Part shown: positions 10,262 to 23,700 of the stretch, piece after piece
Position numbering within the stretch: the first letter of the stretch is position 1
Layout: every line of letters begins with the position of its first letter
Assembly: GCA_947396885.1 (NCBI GenBank)
Contig: OX377204.1
Coordinates: 56,221,139 to 56,285,138, forward strand
Source of the DNA: Heligmosomoides polygyrus polygyrus
Lineage: Eukaryota; Nematoda; Chromadorea; Rhabditida; Heligmosomidae
DNA length: 64,000 nucleotides
Direction: 5' to 3'
Program-made: the position numbers and the translations under genes
Notes under the pieces: generated by a model
What the model saw: the letters and a program-made list of their open reading frames with translations, nothing else
The model's database searches: none
Told to the model about the DNA's origin: nothing

Positions 10262-11590
10262 CGAGGTACGATGGCGCAGAAGACATACAGGCACTGCTCG
10301 AGACCATTCTGGTGTGCAACATCTTCCAGCTCGATGGGTATTCTGTGCACAGAAACGTGGCCTTGCCATGGGCTTGAGGGTGGCTCCATTGTTAGCCATC
10401 ATCTATTTGGACCGTATCAATAGAAGGCCACTGACGCAAGGAATTGTATTCTGCAAGCGTTACATAGACGATGTTTTCGTCATTGTCTCCACCGCTCTTG
10501 TCCTGGATACGACACTTTATAATCTCAACTCTTGTGAGCCTAATATCCAGTTCGCGGTAGAGTCTCCCGATGAAAATGGATTCCTCCCATTCTTCAGTAC
10601 CAAGGTTCGGATCTACCATGGCCGCAAGGAATTCGTTTGGTATAAGAAACCTGCATCCCAGAGTGTTTTGCTTCACTCCCGAAGTGCACATCCCTTGTAC
10701 ATGAAAGTGAATGTGATAAGAAACCATATTGCCACGAAGGATAAAACGTGTATTGAAGAATCTATGGAAGCAGAGGCGAACATTTCGAGAATACTGGAAG
10801 AAAATGGCTAGACCACAGCAGAGGCCAGGTCCTGGCGGCCACATTTCATTCCGGGGGCGTGCCGTTGGTCTTACCGTACGTTAACGAACGAATTTCCACG
10901 GACGTCAACCGAGTTGTTAAAGCGTCAGGACTTCCAGTTGAGCTCGTTTCGACCGCCGCCAAATCAGAAGAGCTTGCTTGCTGCATCAAGAATCTATGAA
11001 GAAAAATGTGGCCGAAACAACTGCCCGTATTGTACAACCAATAAAATCTGTCAACTACGTGGCACTGTATATCAAGTCACATGCGAAGATTGTGGTCAGA
11101 ACTGTATAGGAGGAACAATGCGGCCGCTTTACAGACGCCTGGACCAACATGTGCGAGCGCTGCGAAACCCTGCTTCTTACCCTACGAACAGCTTTTCGCG
11201 ACACCGCACCCTCCACCACACTCATGAAGACCCTCCTGCAATTAAAGTTAACGTATTACCCCGCTCACTGATAACCCCGCTAGAAAGGAACCTGCTCGAA
11301 GCCCTTGCAATAAAGAGGTTGAACCCCGAAATTAACAATAGGGGTGAGCAGAAAGCGTTGGGGCTTATCGTGTAGCGATTAAGAAGATAAGCGGCAATGT
11401 TGTTTACAGTAGCTTTATTTGTAAGGAGCATCGCTGTGGTGAGGCTCTGTTAGCGAGGCCTACTTGGTTAGTGTTTTACCGCTATTTTTGTAATTTGATA
11501 ATGGTAATCACTATGTGTAATGTTGTTAAAGGCCTGAAGAAGCTGTTAAGCAGCGGAAGCTCGCCAATTAAGAACATTGGGAGAGTCTCA
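10262..11590 (+). mobile_element. Penelope-like element, 5'-truncated, with RT end and GIY-YIG endonuclease
   Basis: First frame to 10,811 shows GLAMGLRVAPLLAIIYLDRI and FCKRYIDDVFVI, the RT catalytic YIDD box of Penelope-like elements. After a stop and frame change, LPYVNERISTDVNRVVKASG is the linker. The third frame (10,914-11,375) holds a cysteine cluster CGRNNCPYC, then VYQVTCEDCGQNCIGGTMRP and LYRRLDQHVRAL, a GIY-YIG nuclease with the CCHH-type insertion of this order, ending LERNLLEALAIKRLNPEINN. At least two frame breaks and loss of RT motifs 1-3 make it inactive. The 3' boundary beyond about 11,590 is uncertain. Confidence 0.85.
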
Positions 11591-11599
11591 ATTGTGCCG

Positions 11600-12600
11600 A
11601 CTATATCGAATTACGTATGAGGCTCAGGGATAGCTCTATTCTACAATACAAGCCCAGTTTATTAGTATGTGCAGTGTGTCTAACATTGTCCTCAACAATC
11701 TTTTTTGGTTACTGGTATATTCACATCTATCGCGTGTGTTATATCCCTATGTCGTCCATGATAGGCCGGAAAGTTTTGTACGCTCCCTGGGACCTTGTTC
11801 GACGACATCGTCGGACATTCGCCGCGCAGGCAAAATACGCGCTGTCCCACGCAACAGTCACGTCAAAGTCGCGCGTGTCGTGAAAGGGTTAAAGTAGAGA
11901 CATGCCCTATGAGGTACTCCAGGTCAGCAGTAACTAGGGAATCATTCAAGCACACAAAGCTGCATAGTTCACAAGTGTAAGGCGCATTTTCTACACGAGT
12001 ATATATCAAAACGCCACATTCTCGCAATTTAAACCCTCTAAAGCATAATTTTGGAATAAAACTCATAATTCTATTATACTTCTTAAATTCGTTTTATTGA
12101 ATTTTCATTATATAATTTTGTTTGCAGCCCTATTTTCTGTTTTCTGGCCAATTTTTCGGCTATTTTCTCAGAAAACAGAAATTTTGCCCATCTCTGGCAG
12201 GATCACCGATCATCCTCAATATGATTGATCTTCTGGCGTAATCGCCCAAATGGACTTCGGCATCGTGTTCGACATCCCGAATCAGCCCCCGCCTCTATAC
12301 AAAGTTTGAGCAAAATCGGTGATTCTGACCTGACTAACCTCGGCAGAGCGACTTTAGCTCACCCATTCCGCTGAGGGGTGTGGCGTCAGGAGATACACCG
12401 CTGTTCTGCGAACCGAAAACTTTTGTTCTGCATGTCAAAGGTTTCGTAAGGCAGCCGTTAGACTCTTGGTGACGCCTTGGGTGTTGGGGGTGGGTGAGCA
12501 AGGGGGATGAGAGGAAGATAGCTCACCCCAGCACGGGGCTGATGGACCTCCTCACCGTCCCCCGACCAACCTCAGTTATCCAGAAGAAAATCTCTAGCCT
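11600..12600. other. Unassigned stretch with one small inverted repeat
   Basis: A short hairpin pairs TTCTGTTTTCTG (12,136) with CAGAAAACAGAA (12,169). Otherwise I see no supportable feature. The open frame at 11,617-11,883 looks random. Confidence 0.4.
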
Positions 12601-12654
12601 ACCGAAATCAGCGTAATTTTCAGAAACGGACGTTGGATTCGTAATCAGCGCCGC

Positions 12655-13640
12655 AAATAACCCTTAGATGTTTTTTGACGAGGAAATTTGGTCAATTTCG
12701 AAAATATCGATTTTCGTTGACGTCTTCCGTCTGCCGCGGGCGGCCTTGTCCTCGATGTCCTGTCAAAAAATCGATTTTTCCAGAATCGATCGAAATTGGT
12801 GCCATCGATAGCACCTTCCATGCTGAACAGAACGGTGCCATTGCGAGTGTCGAAGACTCAAATCTTGGCGAGTAAGAGCGCAAGAAACTCTAACCGCTAT
12901 CTTCCGCCGCTTTAAACTTGTAACTGAGGCTAAGGTAGTTTAGACAGCTGAGGAGTTCTGAGCACGTCATCGTAAAGTATCTTAAGCGCTCTGTTCGTAT
13001 ACTCATTTGAAGGCCGTTATCTCGCCGCGTCTTCCCGCGGTGGTCCACCGAATTCAGGAAAAATGCGTCACACAAGGCTGACCTCCATTTTCGCCCCACT
13101 ATAACTTTGTCCAATCATAAGCTACACCATTCCGCTTCAGGGCACTACTATACCGTTTAGGTGCCTACAAAACCTACGAGCCGCAGCCGAAATGATTTGA
13201 ACTTGAAAGAGTTATTGCGCTCCGAACGCGCCCGCGCGTGCAATTTGCAAGATGTCGCCCCCTCGATTGAAAGGTTCGATTCTACATTCATTGTTCAAGG
13301 CGCACTCCAAAGACTTGCTAGACAGCCTCAGAGCAATTCCTCAGTAGGGCGACTGGGAATTTCCGATAAAACACCCCAAACGCTCGCACTATAGGCTGTC
13401 GCGCCTACTCGATTGATTCTGTAGGGCCTACATGCATTGTTCAACTCTACTAAGATTTATATGCAAGATAGATAGAGCTCGAGCTGCTAAGTTTAAATAA
13501 ATGTTTATTTTCACAAGCACTTTATTTCTAAAGAGGTTATTCAAAAAGGCCGCTTTGGAGCGCTCCAAAGCGGCCTATGTTAACCGCGCGGCATTTGCGG
13601 CTAATGACCAGAAGACATGTCCGGTACTGCATTTCATTCT
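12655..13640 (-). repeat. Segmented repeat, inverted partner of 3,335-5,350
   Basis: Read on the minus strand from 13,640 it gives module 1 (CAGTACCGGACATGTCTTCT, hairpin GGCCGCTTT ... AAAGCGGCC at 13,547-13,574) and then the 0.5-kb module (GCACGCGCGGGCG, CGGTGGACCACCGCGGG, TTTCTTGCGCTCTTACTCG). The 3,485-4,600 insert of the other copy is absent here. The pair is separated by about 7 kb. Confidence 0.75.
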
Positions 13641-14429
13641 GTTAACCATGATTCTGTTTTTGTAATGGTTAACCCTTCGAGAAAATGCTGAACGTTTTTA
13701 GTTTGCCGTTGGCACCCGCATCTGTCGAAGCGCCATATGGAGTACACAATAATTGAACGTCCTTCCTTCTCTTATGTAAGAGGGCGCTTGATAATTTTCT
13801 TATGTAAGATGCGATTTAGCAGCATATTTTTGATACCTCAAACTCGATATAAATTAGATCGCGTTCTAATTGGAGAAAACAACTGGGCTTTGCTTCTACC
13901 TAGTCCTCTGGACAGTCATCTATCCTCAGCTTTCCATTATTTTGGGCTCTCTGTTCCTCTCATTCGGAGAGTCATAAGCCAGTAATTTGAAGCTGTACTT
14001 TCAGACTATTCCTTTTCTATCGTAAAACCCTTATATCTATTTATTTCTGCATCATAGTTTTTGATATCCAAGCCATGACGCCCTGCGACATTAAAATTGG
14101 GCCTTTCAGATCTCACGAAGAGGTTTTAAACTCTTTAATTTGTACGAAAAACCTTACATATTTAATATACCTTCAGAAATTTACTATTTATCCTTTATTA
14201 AGTGTTCCACATTGCTACCAAGTCATAAAATACATAAATAAAGACGGGAACATTCCAACCACTAACATTCGGTTCGACCTAATAGAACCAACCATTTGAT
14301 CACAACGGAGAAAAAAATAACTAGTAAAAAAGTAATGCACGCGTAAGAAATAAGGCAGTAGCATAGCACAGTAGTACACAACACGTAGCCAACTTTGAAG
14401 CTACTGCTTGGACAAAATGTTCGCATGAG
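13641..14429. other. Downstream flank of the ZP gene
   Basis: This would contain the 3' UTR of the minus-strand ZP gene. No close minus-strand AATAAA was seen; the nearest candidate is TTTATT at 14,038-14,043 on the plus strand. Open frames at 13,737-13,985 and 14,075-14,299 are not recognised. Confidence 0.35.
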
Positions 14430-14482
14430 TCACTCCCATGAAGAAGGGCTTTGAATGGTGAGTTGTCGATGAATTCTCGATC
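14430..14482 (-). CDS. ZP gene, last exon (C-terminal tail and stop)
   Basis: Acceptor GTGGATTTAG then GA completing a glycine, then SRIHRQLTIQSPSSWE and TGA at 14,432-14,430. It follows the transmembrane exon after a 74-base intron, giving a short cytoplasmic tail as is usual for cuticlins. Confidence 0.7.
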
Positions 14483-17400
14483 CTAAATCCACAATGCAGG
14501 CTCCAGAGGTTCTCGCCCTCGAATATCGTGCTTGGAAGAACATAGCGTAATCTCACCGGCTTGAAGAAGCCTTGAAGACAATCCCATGTAGAAGTAAACA
14601 CTGACTGTCGAGATTACGGCGAACATGCAGAAGCACAGTCCCAGCGACAACCGTGACACGCACACCTAACCAAGTAGTAGAGAGAAAGAGGCAAACGAAA
14701 CTTCTCACCCACGTAGCTGAGAAAGTTGATCAACTAACCAGAAGTTCACTTGAAGAACTGTCCATGCTTGCATTTAACCTTCTACCTAAACGAAGCGCAG
14801 TAATTTCAAGGTGGTATTGCTCTCCAACCATGAGCAGCACCGCCCTTTAGGATAAACATTTTTTGAGGCTCTTAATTATTAGAGGAAGACAACCATGAAT
14901 TTGCTTCTGCACTTTATAAAGGTCTATAGAAGGCCGTTCACATACCGTAGTCAGGCAGCTCTATTACCTCCACGGAAGGCGCCGCGACGTCCATATCAAA
15001 GGCGAATCTAGAAGCTTCTCGCGCTTTGCGAAAGTGACTGAAATAGATATAGAACTTCGAACAATTGCAAGATCAGAAAGACGGAAACGGCAGTTGCGGC
15101 ATGCTCACTAGTAGTTATCCTTGTCGTCTCCTGACATTATGTTGTCGACCACATTGACTCCACCATCTTCACCCACCTAGAATAGCTCAGTAGACGAACT
15201 TATGGCAACGAAGAATTATACCCTGCTGAACGATTGATCGTCTGCAGCAGTGGACCGAAGCAATTGGCATTTGTAAGGAATTTATTACTGTGACAACTTC
15301 CAATTGCACGAAATAAATACCGAGGATATTTATAACATTTCAGTGTACGATCGCAGTGTGAACCACTACCTCCATCCAGAAGACCGCGCACTCTTCTAGA
15401 TTTTCATAGAAAGGGTTGGCAGGGAGGTTATATGTAATTATGCGTTGAACAGATAACAGTAGAACTCAAGATTCCTGATTCCTTTCATATGCTCAAGCAC
15501 CAATTCTCTATCAATATTCGTGGTACTCCACTAGGTCGGCATTGATTTGTATCACCATGAAGTTGTTGGACAATTCTTTAAGATTGACACTGTGAAAACT
15601 TTCGTGGAAAGTTCAGCCTCCAACAACATTCGCTTTATGAAGATAGAAGTCGTTAACAGCACTAGATTTGGACGCTAGCGCGAACACTGAGCAGACAAAA
15701 CGAGGTGGTAAGTTTTGCCAGTAATATATACGATGGACGCGGGATGGGTGCACACTCAGCCTCCGCCTCCAATATTTCGTGCGATTTGAGATCGTTTCAT
15801 GTCTTGCCTTACGCTGACCCTCTGAGCTTTGGTCCTCTCCTGGACAATTGTCTAAGACTTAAAATGAACTTTCGCTACCAGAACACTGTGTAGGTCACAC
15901 CTCACTGAAAAAAAGCACTACAGCTCACTCTTGCAAAAAGCATATGGACGTGCTGAAATTTGAAGAACTGTGTCTAATCTTGGGTTATCTCAGCGCAGTC
16001 TTGTTTCAATTCTTGTTTGCGTCCGTTGCATTTTTCTGATGTCTCCGTAACGTGCTCGTGCCGCTTGTACTAATGAGCGAAGGAGAGCTATCGGATCCTA
16101 CATCGACTGTGATATTGTGAAAAAACCAGAACTTCCCTACAGATCTGCGGAAACCGCACCAGCATTATGAAGTAGAAACAGGAAGGACTACCCACGGCGA
16201 ACGGCACTCTCATCCATCCCTCCTTTATTTTTGCCATCACCTTAGGCCGAAAACTCAATGGAGCAGCTTGCACATCGACTTGAAAAAGTGCCCGAATATG
16301 TGTCAAACGCTTCCAGGTTGGATCACACTGCTTTAGAAAAGGCTGTGTGAACTACAGGGTCAGCAGTTTACTGGATGTGCAATATTTAATCTTTAGATAA
16401 TTTAATGGCTGACCGCCGTTCAATATGAGAAAGACAACTTGCCACTTGATTGGATACAATGGTGGGCGGCTTTGGAAAGTCCTGGGGAATGGAGTTCGTT
16501 ATTCGGCTGGACAGCTGTGTGCGTAAGGAGTCGTTGCGTGGAAGTCCATTGCAGGTCTGCGACGGAACCTTAACGATTTCTGTCTAACAGCGACCTAGGC
16601 AAAGTGCCGAATTACATTGAAACATTGCCAAAATATGACGGTTTAGCATAAGCATGACAACTGCTGCGCATTCTCAAATCAACCGTCAGCTGGAAAGTTA
16701 CATTTTCATCTTTTAAAAGCTTACGTTGCACTTGCTGCTAGTATCCTCCTTAAACTCCAAGCGAATCAAACATGAAAAGAATATCGTAGGTTTATCCGCG
16801 AACTTGAACACGTGAGCTTTCTGTCCAACCATCATATCGCTACCGTATTCCAGATTGTCCAGGAGAAAGCTGTCCAGTGAACACCTACAAACGGATAAAT
16901 CGCAAGGAAATTCATTGGCAATCGAGACGTTACATGCGATCATGCCTTTTCGTCAGTTGACTTAAATATCCCTTTCTTGAATGCAATTTTGTAGGAGTGT
17001 TTTTGGGGTAGCAGCTTGACCTGTAGTCAGAAATAGAAAGAAATAATTTTTCCTCCAATAAAGGTAAAAAATAAGTGTTCTCCCAAGAGGAGATCCTAGG
17101 TGACTCGCTCAGCGCGTAGACAGGCTTCAGAAAGTAATGCGATTTTTTTTCGCGCTTCTTTTCGACAAACATTGACGTTTTATACGTTGTTGATGGATAA
17201 AATGTATCGGAAATCATCGCCGTATTCGAAGTATTGCGCCCTACCGCTTCGCAAGCGATCGGAAGGCAGAACATAATCGTCTTTTGCCACGGTAGTGCGA
17301 GCTCGTTGGTTGAGCGTCGTGATAAAATCCGTCGAAAATATGTGGTGGGACCTGCTCCACATTCACCTACCCTCCAATACTCACCAGTCGAACTGCCTTC

Positions 17401-20400
17401 CAGAACACCACGACAATCACGCGTTGAAAACTGGCAGGTGAACAACATCTACGGTGGATAGGATCACTTATCGGCATTCTCACAGCGTGGATTACACCTT
17501 AGAACCGTGACTCCTTTACCTCTATGGCATAATGACTTTTAAAGAGAAAATAAGTGGAAACTGTTGAATTTGTTATGGTTAGATTCCAAAATCACCTTTA
17601 GAATATTACTATAGAATGAATATTGTTCAAAGGAAACGCTGATTAGGCATCAACCCAATAGTTGATCTGTTCTGACGCAGCCTGGGCAATTTTTGAACAA
17701 CTTGGCCATTACACGTTATGACCATTATAATGCTCCACTTGCGTCAAGACCCTCATGCGCCCGAACATGACAAGCAGTACTCAGGCTTGGGGAAAATACT
17801 AAGGGCTTTATGAGTAAGGATACAGCTGTGTTTCACCACCTATGGTGATAGTTCACTGCCTGATGATGAACGAAGAAAGAGAAATTGGATAAAAGTATGT
17901 TGAATTCCACTTATTAAGACACTAGCATAAGTACGCTCAAAGCAGGCTCTCAGTTTGCTTTATTCCATGCCACAAAATCGATAAGTAATACTGAGTAGGT
18001 ATAGCAAGGAACAGCAATGAAAACCCCCATCGGAGTATTCACCCCAACAGAATCCTACTCGAACAGGTCAGGGCAAAAAAGAACATCTGAGAGTGCGAGA
18101 TGCAGTTACCCTTTGTCGTCAATGAGCTGTTGTCCACTACCTTGACCGTCGTCAGCAGTGCAAGAATGAACCGTCATGCAGTATTGCGTGGCGTTGTCTG
18201 ATTCGCACGTCCACCTTAACATTCAAGCGTCACGACAGAAGCAGCTTACATAAGACATTGATCCTTCGAAAATTGAGGGGAGAAGGCTGTGTACTCTCCA
18301 TTGTGACCATGTCATCAAACCAGCGAGCAGAAGCCCGAACTCAAGGTGCTTGCAAGGTTTGGAACCCGGACGTAAAGCAGAAATTAAACCCATGTTTTTT
18401 AGAATACCACTCACAGGGCCATGCTCCGGTCTCGTTGAACCCCTACGCCTTTGTCCATGTGATCGGTTAGCGTTTGAGTGTATCTTCTCTCATCTTCTTT
18501 CTATCATGAACTATCTTCTCCTTTGAGACGCTTTACCCTGGAAAGCTTTCACGTTTAGAAGGGCAGCCTCATAAATGAAGAAGAGAGAGATACACTCAAC
18601 GCGTTAGAAGACAATGCCGAATGATGAACCAAAATAAAGCTTTCTTCATTTTGGAACGTCTGACTAGAGAGTCACATTCTTGCTGAACACACAAAACAGT
18701 TGGGCGGCGCAAATGCGGCAATGAAGGCAATTACATTGATCTCCTGCCAGCTTGTGGCTAGGAATACAATAAGGAATCCGGACGACTTCCGCATGCGAGA
18801 ATAAAGGCTCATGCTCAGGGGTAGTTAAAGCTTAGGACAAGCACTGCTCGAGGCAACCATAGGATCCAATGTCGTACATGAGATTGTGGCACTGAGCTGA
18901 AAATTCTAAAGCTTCAGGTACAAAAGTCGATCCTGAAAAGCCTCTGAGGTGCTTTGGAGCTACTCCAAAGAACCTTAAGTCGAACGACGGCAGAAGAAAC
19001 ATCATCACCTTTTCTTAAGAATTGCCTATTAAGATTTCGCGTTTGGATGTGTCCTGTAAAATGTACGCTGACGACTGAAATTTTACAGGCCTATTAAAAA
19101 AGGGAAGATTCTGACACGCCAAAAGCGGCAATTGATTTTCTGGGTGGTTATCACACCCTGGGATAAAAATCACTCGTTAGTGTACAGTCAACGAAGATCT
19201 GTGTTTAAACTCGCTGAAGAAGTTCACTACACAGGCTTCTTGACATCTCAAAAACTTGAGGTCATGAACCACCACTGCGCAATTCTGAGGAGTGTGAGAC
19301 CGACAAGTATTTTGTTCTGGCATTCAAACGGCCTTGACAAAATCCCGTAAAAGAAGAAGAATACGTGGCGCACCCCGAAAAGGGATTGAACAACGCCGAT
19401 CTTGATCATTTATCCTTTATACGTCGTTCAAAATTCTGCTTCAAGACTTCCCAAACTGTTATCACGAGATTTCAAGTCCCACATTCGTCGGACAGCGTAG
19501 TTTGGAGTATCCAGCTTGGTGCGTAATCGGTTCAGAAAAAGGAAAGTAACTCCGAGAATGCGTTCATCCGAGATTTATAATTAAGATGTCATCCTACTAT
19601 TAGGTGAGTCATGAATTTTGCAACAAAATTTGCCTTTCTGCAAAAATAAGATTATACAAACGAAAAATGACCGGCTTAAACGAAGTAATTGCCGTTTTTC
19701 TCAATGAGTTTCTTCCACTTTTCATGCACTGAGCGGATTACATCTCTGTAGAATTTGGTCGGTTTCGATCTGAAGAAGTCGTCTACCACCGCCGTGACCT
19801 TTTGACATCGGCGAGCGCCTTCCATGGAGGAAGTGATCCATCGATCGAAGCATATGGCAGTCAGACGGCGCAATGTCCGTGGTATATGGTGGTTGCTTGA
19901 TTTTCGTCCACCCCAATTCCTAAAATTTTTCCAGCGTCTGAAGTGCCGTAGGCAGTCAGCTGATGCCCTGGTGGATGAAACATTGGCTCGTATCGACTTC
20001 TTTCTGCACTAATTTTTGCTGGATCTAGTCGAGTTGTTGGCAAGAGCGAGCGTTGAGGATGGTTTGACTAGGTGTTGCAGCTTCTGTCGTACTGGAGCAC
20101 TACACCACCAAACGCACTGCAGGACCTTCCTTCGGTGGAGTGCCCGTTTTGAGGTCAGAACCCCCAGCTCCTTGAGTTCCGACTATTGCTTTCCGGCTTT
20201 ACAGTTGCAGTGAAGCATCCGCTTTTCATCGCTGGTGAAAATCCGATCCAGGGCTCCTCGCCTGAACCGGTGCAGGAGCTCTCTGCAATAGGAAGCATAG
20301 CAATTTAGTTGAGTTTCCGTCAAAGCATGAGGCACTGACGAAGGCGACCTTAGCGTCCTTCCACCTCAATGCAGCCGTCGGGCGGTGATTCACTGGGGTC

Positions 20401-20724
20401 TTTGCCGCCCTTCTGGGCGGTAAGGAACTGCTGATACCATCTCCAATAATTTACTTGTCGGTGACTTCCTGAATGTGCTTGACCCCGTCGCTGAGTTGCT
20501 GCCGAGCTTAAGCTAATTGAAAATAAAATCACACACTTTTTCACTTTGAGTGGTCATCGTTCTAGTGAGCAAAAATTTTCAACAACGCAAGGAAAATTAA
20601 CTACTAAACTAAAAATGATCGCTAGAAAATAAGCTTTCAAGCTTTCAATCAAAGTATAATAATATTTCAGCGGGTTTACATTCAATTCCAGAAAAAACAG
20701 AAATGTTGCAGAATGTATGAATCA

Positions 20725-20789
<65 letters not shown>

Positions 20790-23700
20790 TTACTATATAT
20801 AATCAGGAGAGGCATGAGTCATGTCTGAAGGTTTGCCCCGCTGTCCGAGTCCCGCGGCGACAGCAGGTCTGCCCTGCTGACGACACATGAGGTGTTGACG
20901 GGAGACGTTGATCGGCTCATAGCATTTACTGTGTTAACGGAGTTATCATTATCATCTTTATCATTATCACTACTATCATTCTGAAGCCCACCGCGCTGTA
21001 AGAGGCCCGCCGCGCTGTCCGAGGCCTGCGGCGACAGTGGGTGAGCCCTGCTGACGACACATTAGCTGTTGACGGAAGATGTTGATCGGTTCATGCATCT
21101 ACGGTGTTTAAGGAGTCATCATTATCATCTTTATCATTATCATTACCATCATTACGAAGCCCACCGCGCTGTCCAAAGCCCGCCGCGCTGTCCGAAGCCC
21201 GCAGCGACAGCGGGTGTTTACTGCCAACGAGTTTGCCATTTAACATGGGATGTTGTTGCAGCAGAGGACGCGTAGCCTCCTTGTGCTTGACACAACGGCG
21301 TCTGCGCGCGTTTCTGAGCGCCTGGATCAGGGTCAAGCGTGGGGTTCGATTTTTGCTGGAAATTTACGACCCCCCCCCCCTCTGAAGCGGAATTTGTACG
21401 ACCCCCTCCCTCTCTCTTCCACTGTTCTATTTCTTGTATTTCTTGATTTTTTCAAGGTTTCTTGTGCAGTTTGAACTCTTTAATAGATTCTTCTTTTCAG
21501 GTGCGGCTTCGGCACTGAAGAGGACATTGAAACGAGTTCCCTGATCAATAATGTTTTCAAAACACAATAAAATTCTTTAAATCTTTGAACGCTATTTTCG
21601 ACACTTCAAAATAAAGATCTTCTGGCAGCAGTTTCCAATCATCACTGTTCAATTTATGGAGTTTTTTTTCAGGGCACCATGGACACGGAACATTCTTCTA
21701 CCTGAAGTAGCGACGTTTGCATATGAAATTGTGCTCCGAAATTGTGTTATACAAAAATTTGGGTATTACTTTCTGACGACGACTTAAGTGCTTTCCTTAT
21801 AAATTTTTTGAAGCGTTCCTCGAATCGATTATGGAGCGGAAAAAGGAAGGATGGACGATGGACTTCTCTCGGAAATAATGTTCTCCCATCCTAAGAAAAC
21901 GTCATAAAAACCGAAAATGGAGCTAAAAAACCCCAGCTCTGTACATGATACAGCAAAAAATCAAGATTCTCCTCAGCGATGACGGAACTGCGATGACGAT
22001 ATGATTAGGATGGATCGTAAGCAAAATTCTCGTTTTTCATGAAAAAAAATATTTTTTAGCCGAAGCAGACCACCCATACGAATAAAATTTTGCCACAAAA
22101 ACTTCCAAGTCATGATCAATGCACAGCGAAAAAAATCATTTCTGGATCGAACAGGATGAATCGACCTCAGGTCGACTTTGCACCAACGTCATCGGAGCAT
22201 GAAACTAATTTCTTTTCTGAAAGTACATAAAATGCGCTTTCTTACCATGTAAAGATCGATTTCCAAAAAGGTTCATAACTCGGTAAGTTTTTCGAAATTT
22301 GAAAATTCTTTTAGCTTTTTATAAAGTGGATAATACGCCCTTTTTCATGGTGTAAAAATCGTTTTCCAAAAAAGGAGTCGCCACGCGTGGCTGCTGGTTC
22401 GATTTTTGAGCGAAAAAAATTGAAGTGGCTTCACAAACATATTCATAACTTGACCAATTCTTCGAAGTTTCAAAATCCGCTAGCTTTTCTGAAAGTACAT
22501 AAAATGCGCTTTCTTACCATGTAAAGATCGATTTCCAAAAAAGGGGTCTTCATGCGGGGCTGGAGGGGTCCAATTTCTGGTCCATTTCGCAAAAATACGT
22601 ACCGAAAATCGAACCCCCCGCCTCGCATGAAGATCCCTTTCTTGGAAATCGGTTTTTACATGGTTAGAGAGCACATTTGCTCTATTTTTTGATGAGCGAG
22701 CGGGATTTTTGATTTTCGAAAAAAAGCCGAGATGTGATCAATTTTCGGAAGCCGTGAACTGAATCCTTCACCGGCGTCATCGGAGTGATCTCACAAAAAT
22801 ATTCATAACTCGACTAATTTTTCGAAATTCAAAAATCCCGCTAGCTTTTTGAAAAGTAGATAAACATTTTTGCCGAAAATCGACCAGAAATCGAACCCCC
22901 TCCACCCCGCATGAAGATCCCTTTTTTGCTAAAAGTGCAGCAGACCCTACATGTTAGCGAATTTTAAGTTTTACAAAAACTACTTTCTTAGGTCATAGGT
23001 CAGTGACGCCGCAAAGTCGCGCGAAGGGCGTGCGAGACACGCCGTTAGGCCTGTCGGAGCACTTGTCATTATCACCATCATCATTATCATTATCATCATT
23101 ATCATTATCATTACTATATATAATCGAGAGAGGCATGAGTCACTGTCCGACGACATGTTTGCACTCTTATGTGAAGCCAACATGCACTCTTATGTGAAGC
23201 CAATATGCACTCTTATATGAAGCCGGACGCGCACGCCGCGCTGAAGCCCGCCGCGTCCGCTGTGTCGATGGTGGCATGTTGATCCCATCTAATGTGTTTA
23301 TGAACCGACTGCCAAAGGGATGCAAAGCAGAAAACATTATGCGTTTGCCCTCGGTACGGGTTCCTTCACCTTCACCCTCCATTTTTCGCTTCATTTTCTC
23401 ATCAGTCCCTTACTGCATTTTCGTCTGCATTTCTGTAATTTCACACTGCCGCTGACCTTTTCCTCACCCAATTCAATCTGTTTCAATCTATGCTCATCCT
23501 GTCATGAAGTCCTACGGAAGACGTTATACAAACGGCGAAGCCGGCGACGGACGCTGGTTGAGGAGCATCCCTAGGTAGGTGCTCGCTACGTTTCTGGCGA
23601 GGCCCGCTCGTCAAGCGTACGGCGCCGGCGATGCGGGCGACGGACGCTGGGGTTTTGGCTGCGTTCCTAAAGCCTGGCGTGGCCCGCACGTCCAGCGTAC

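Noticed and set aside
16930..17448. 172-codon minus-strand frame as a separate gene or ZP exon
   Set aside because: No cysteine or ZP pattern, in-phase splice sites bypass it, and it lies wholly inside a well-supported intron.
23070..23225. CRISPR-like array
   Set aside because: Repeats are simple triplets and 20-24-base tandem units without unique spacers, in a eukaryotic genome.
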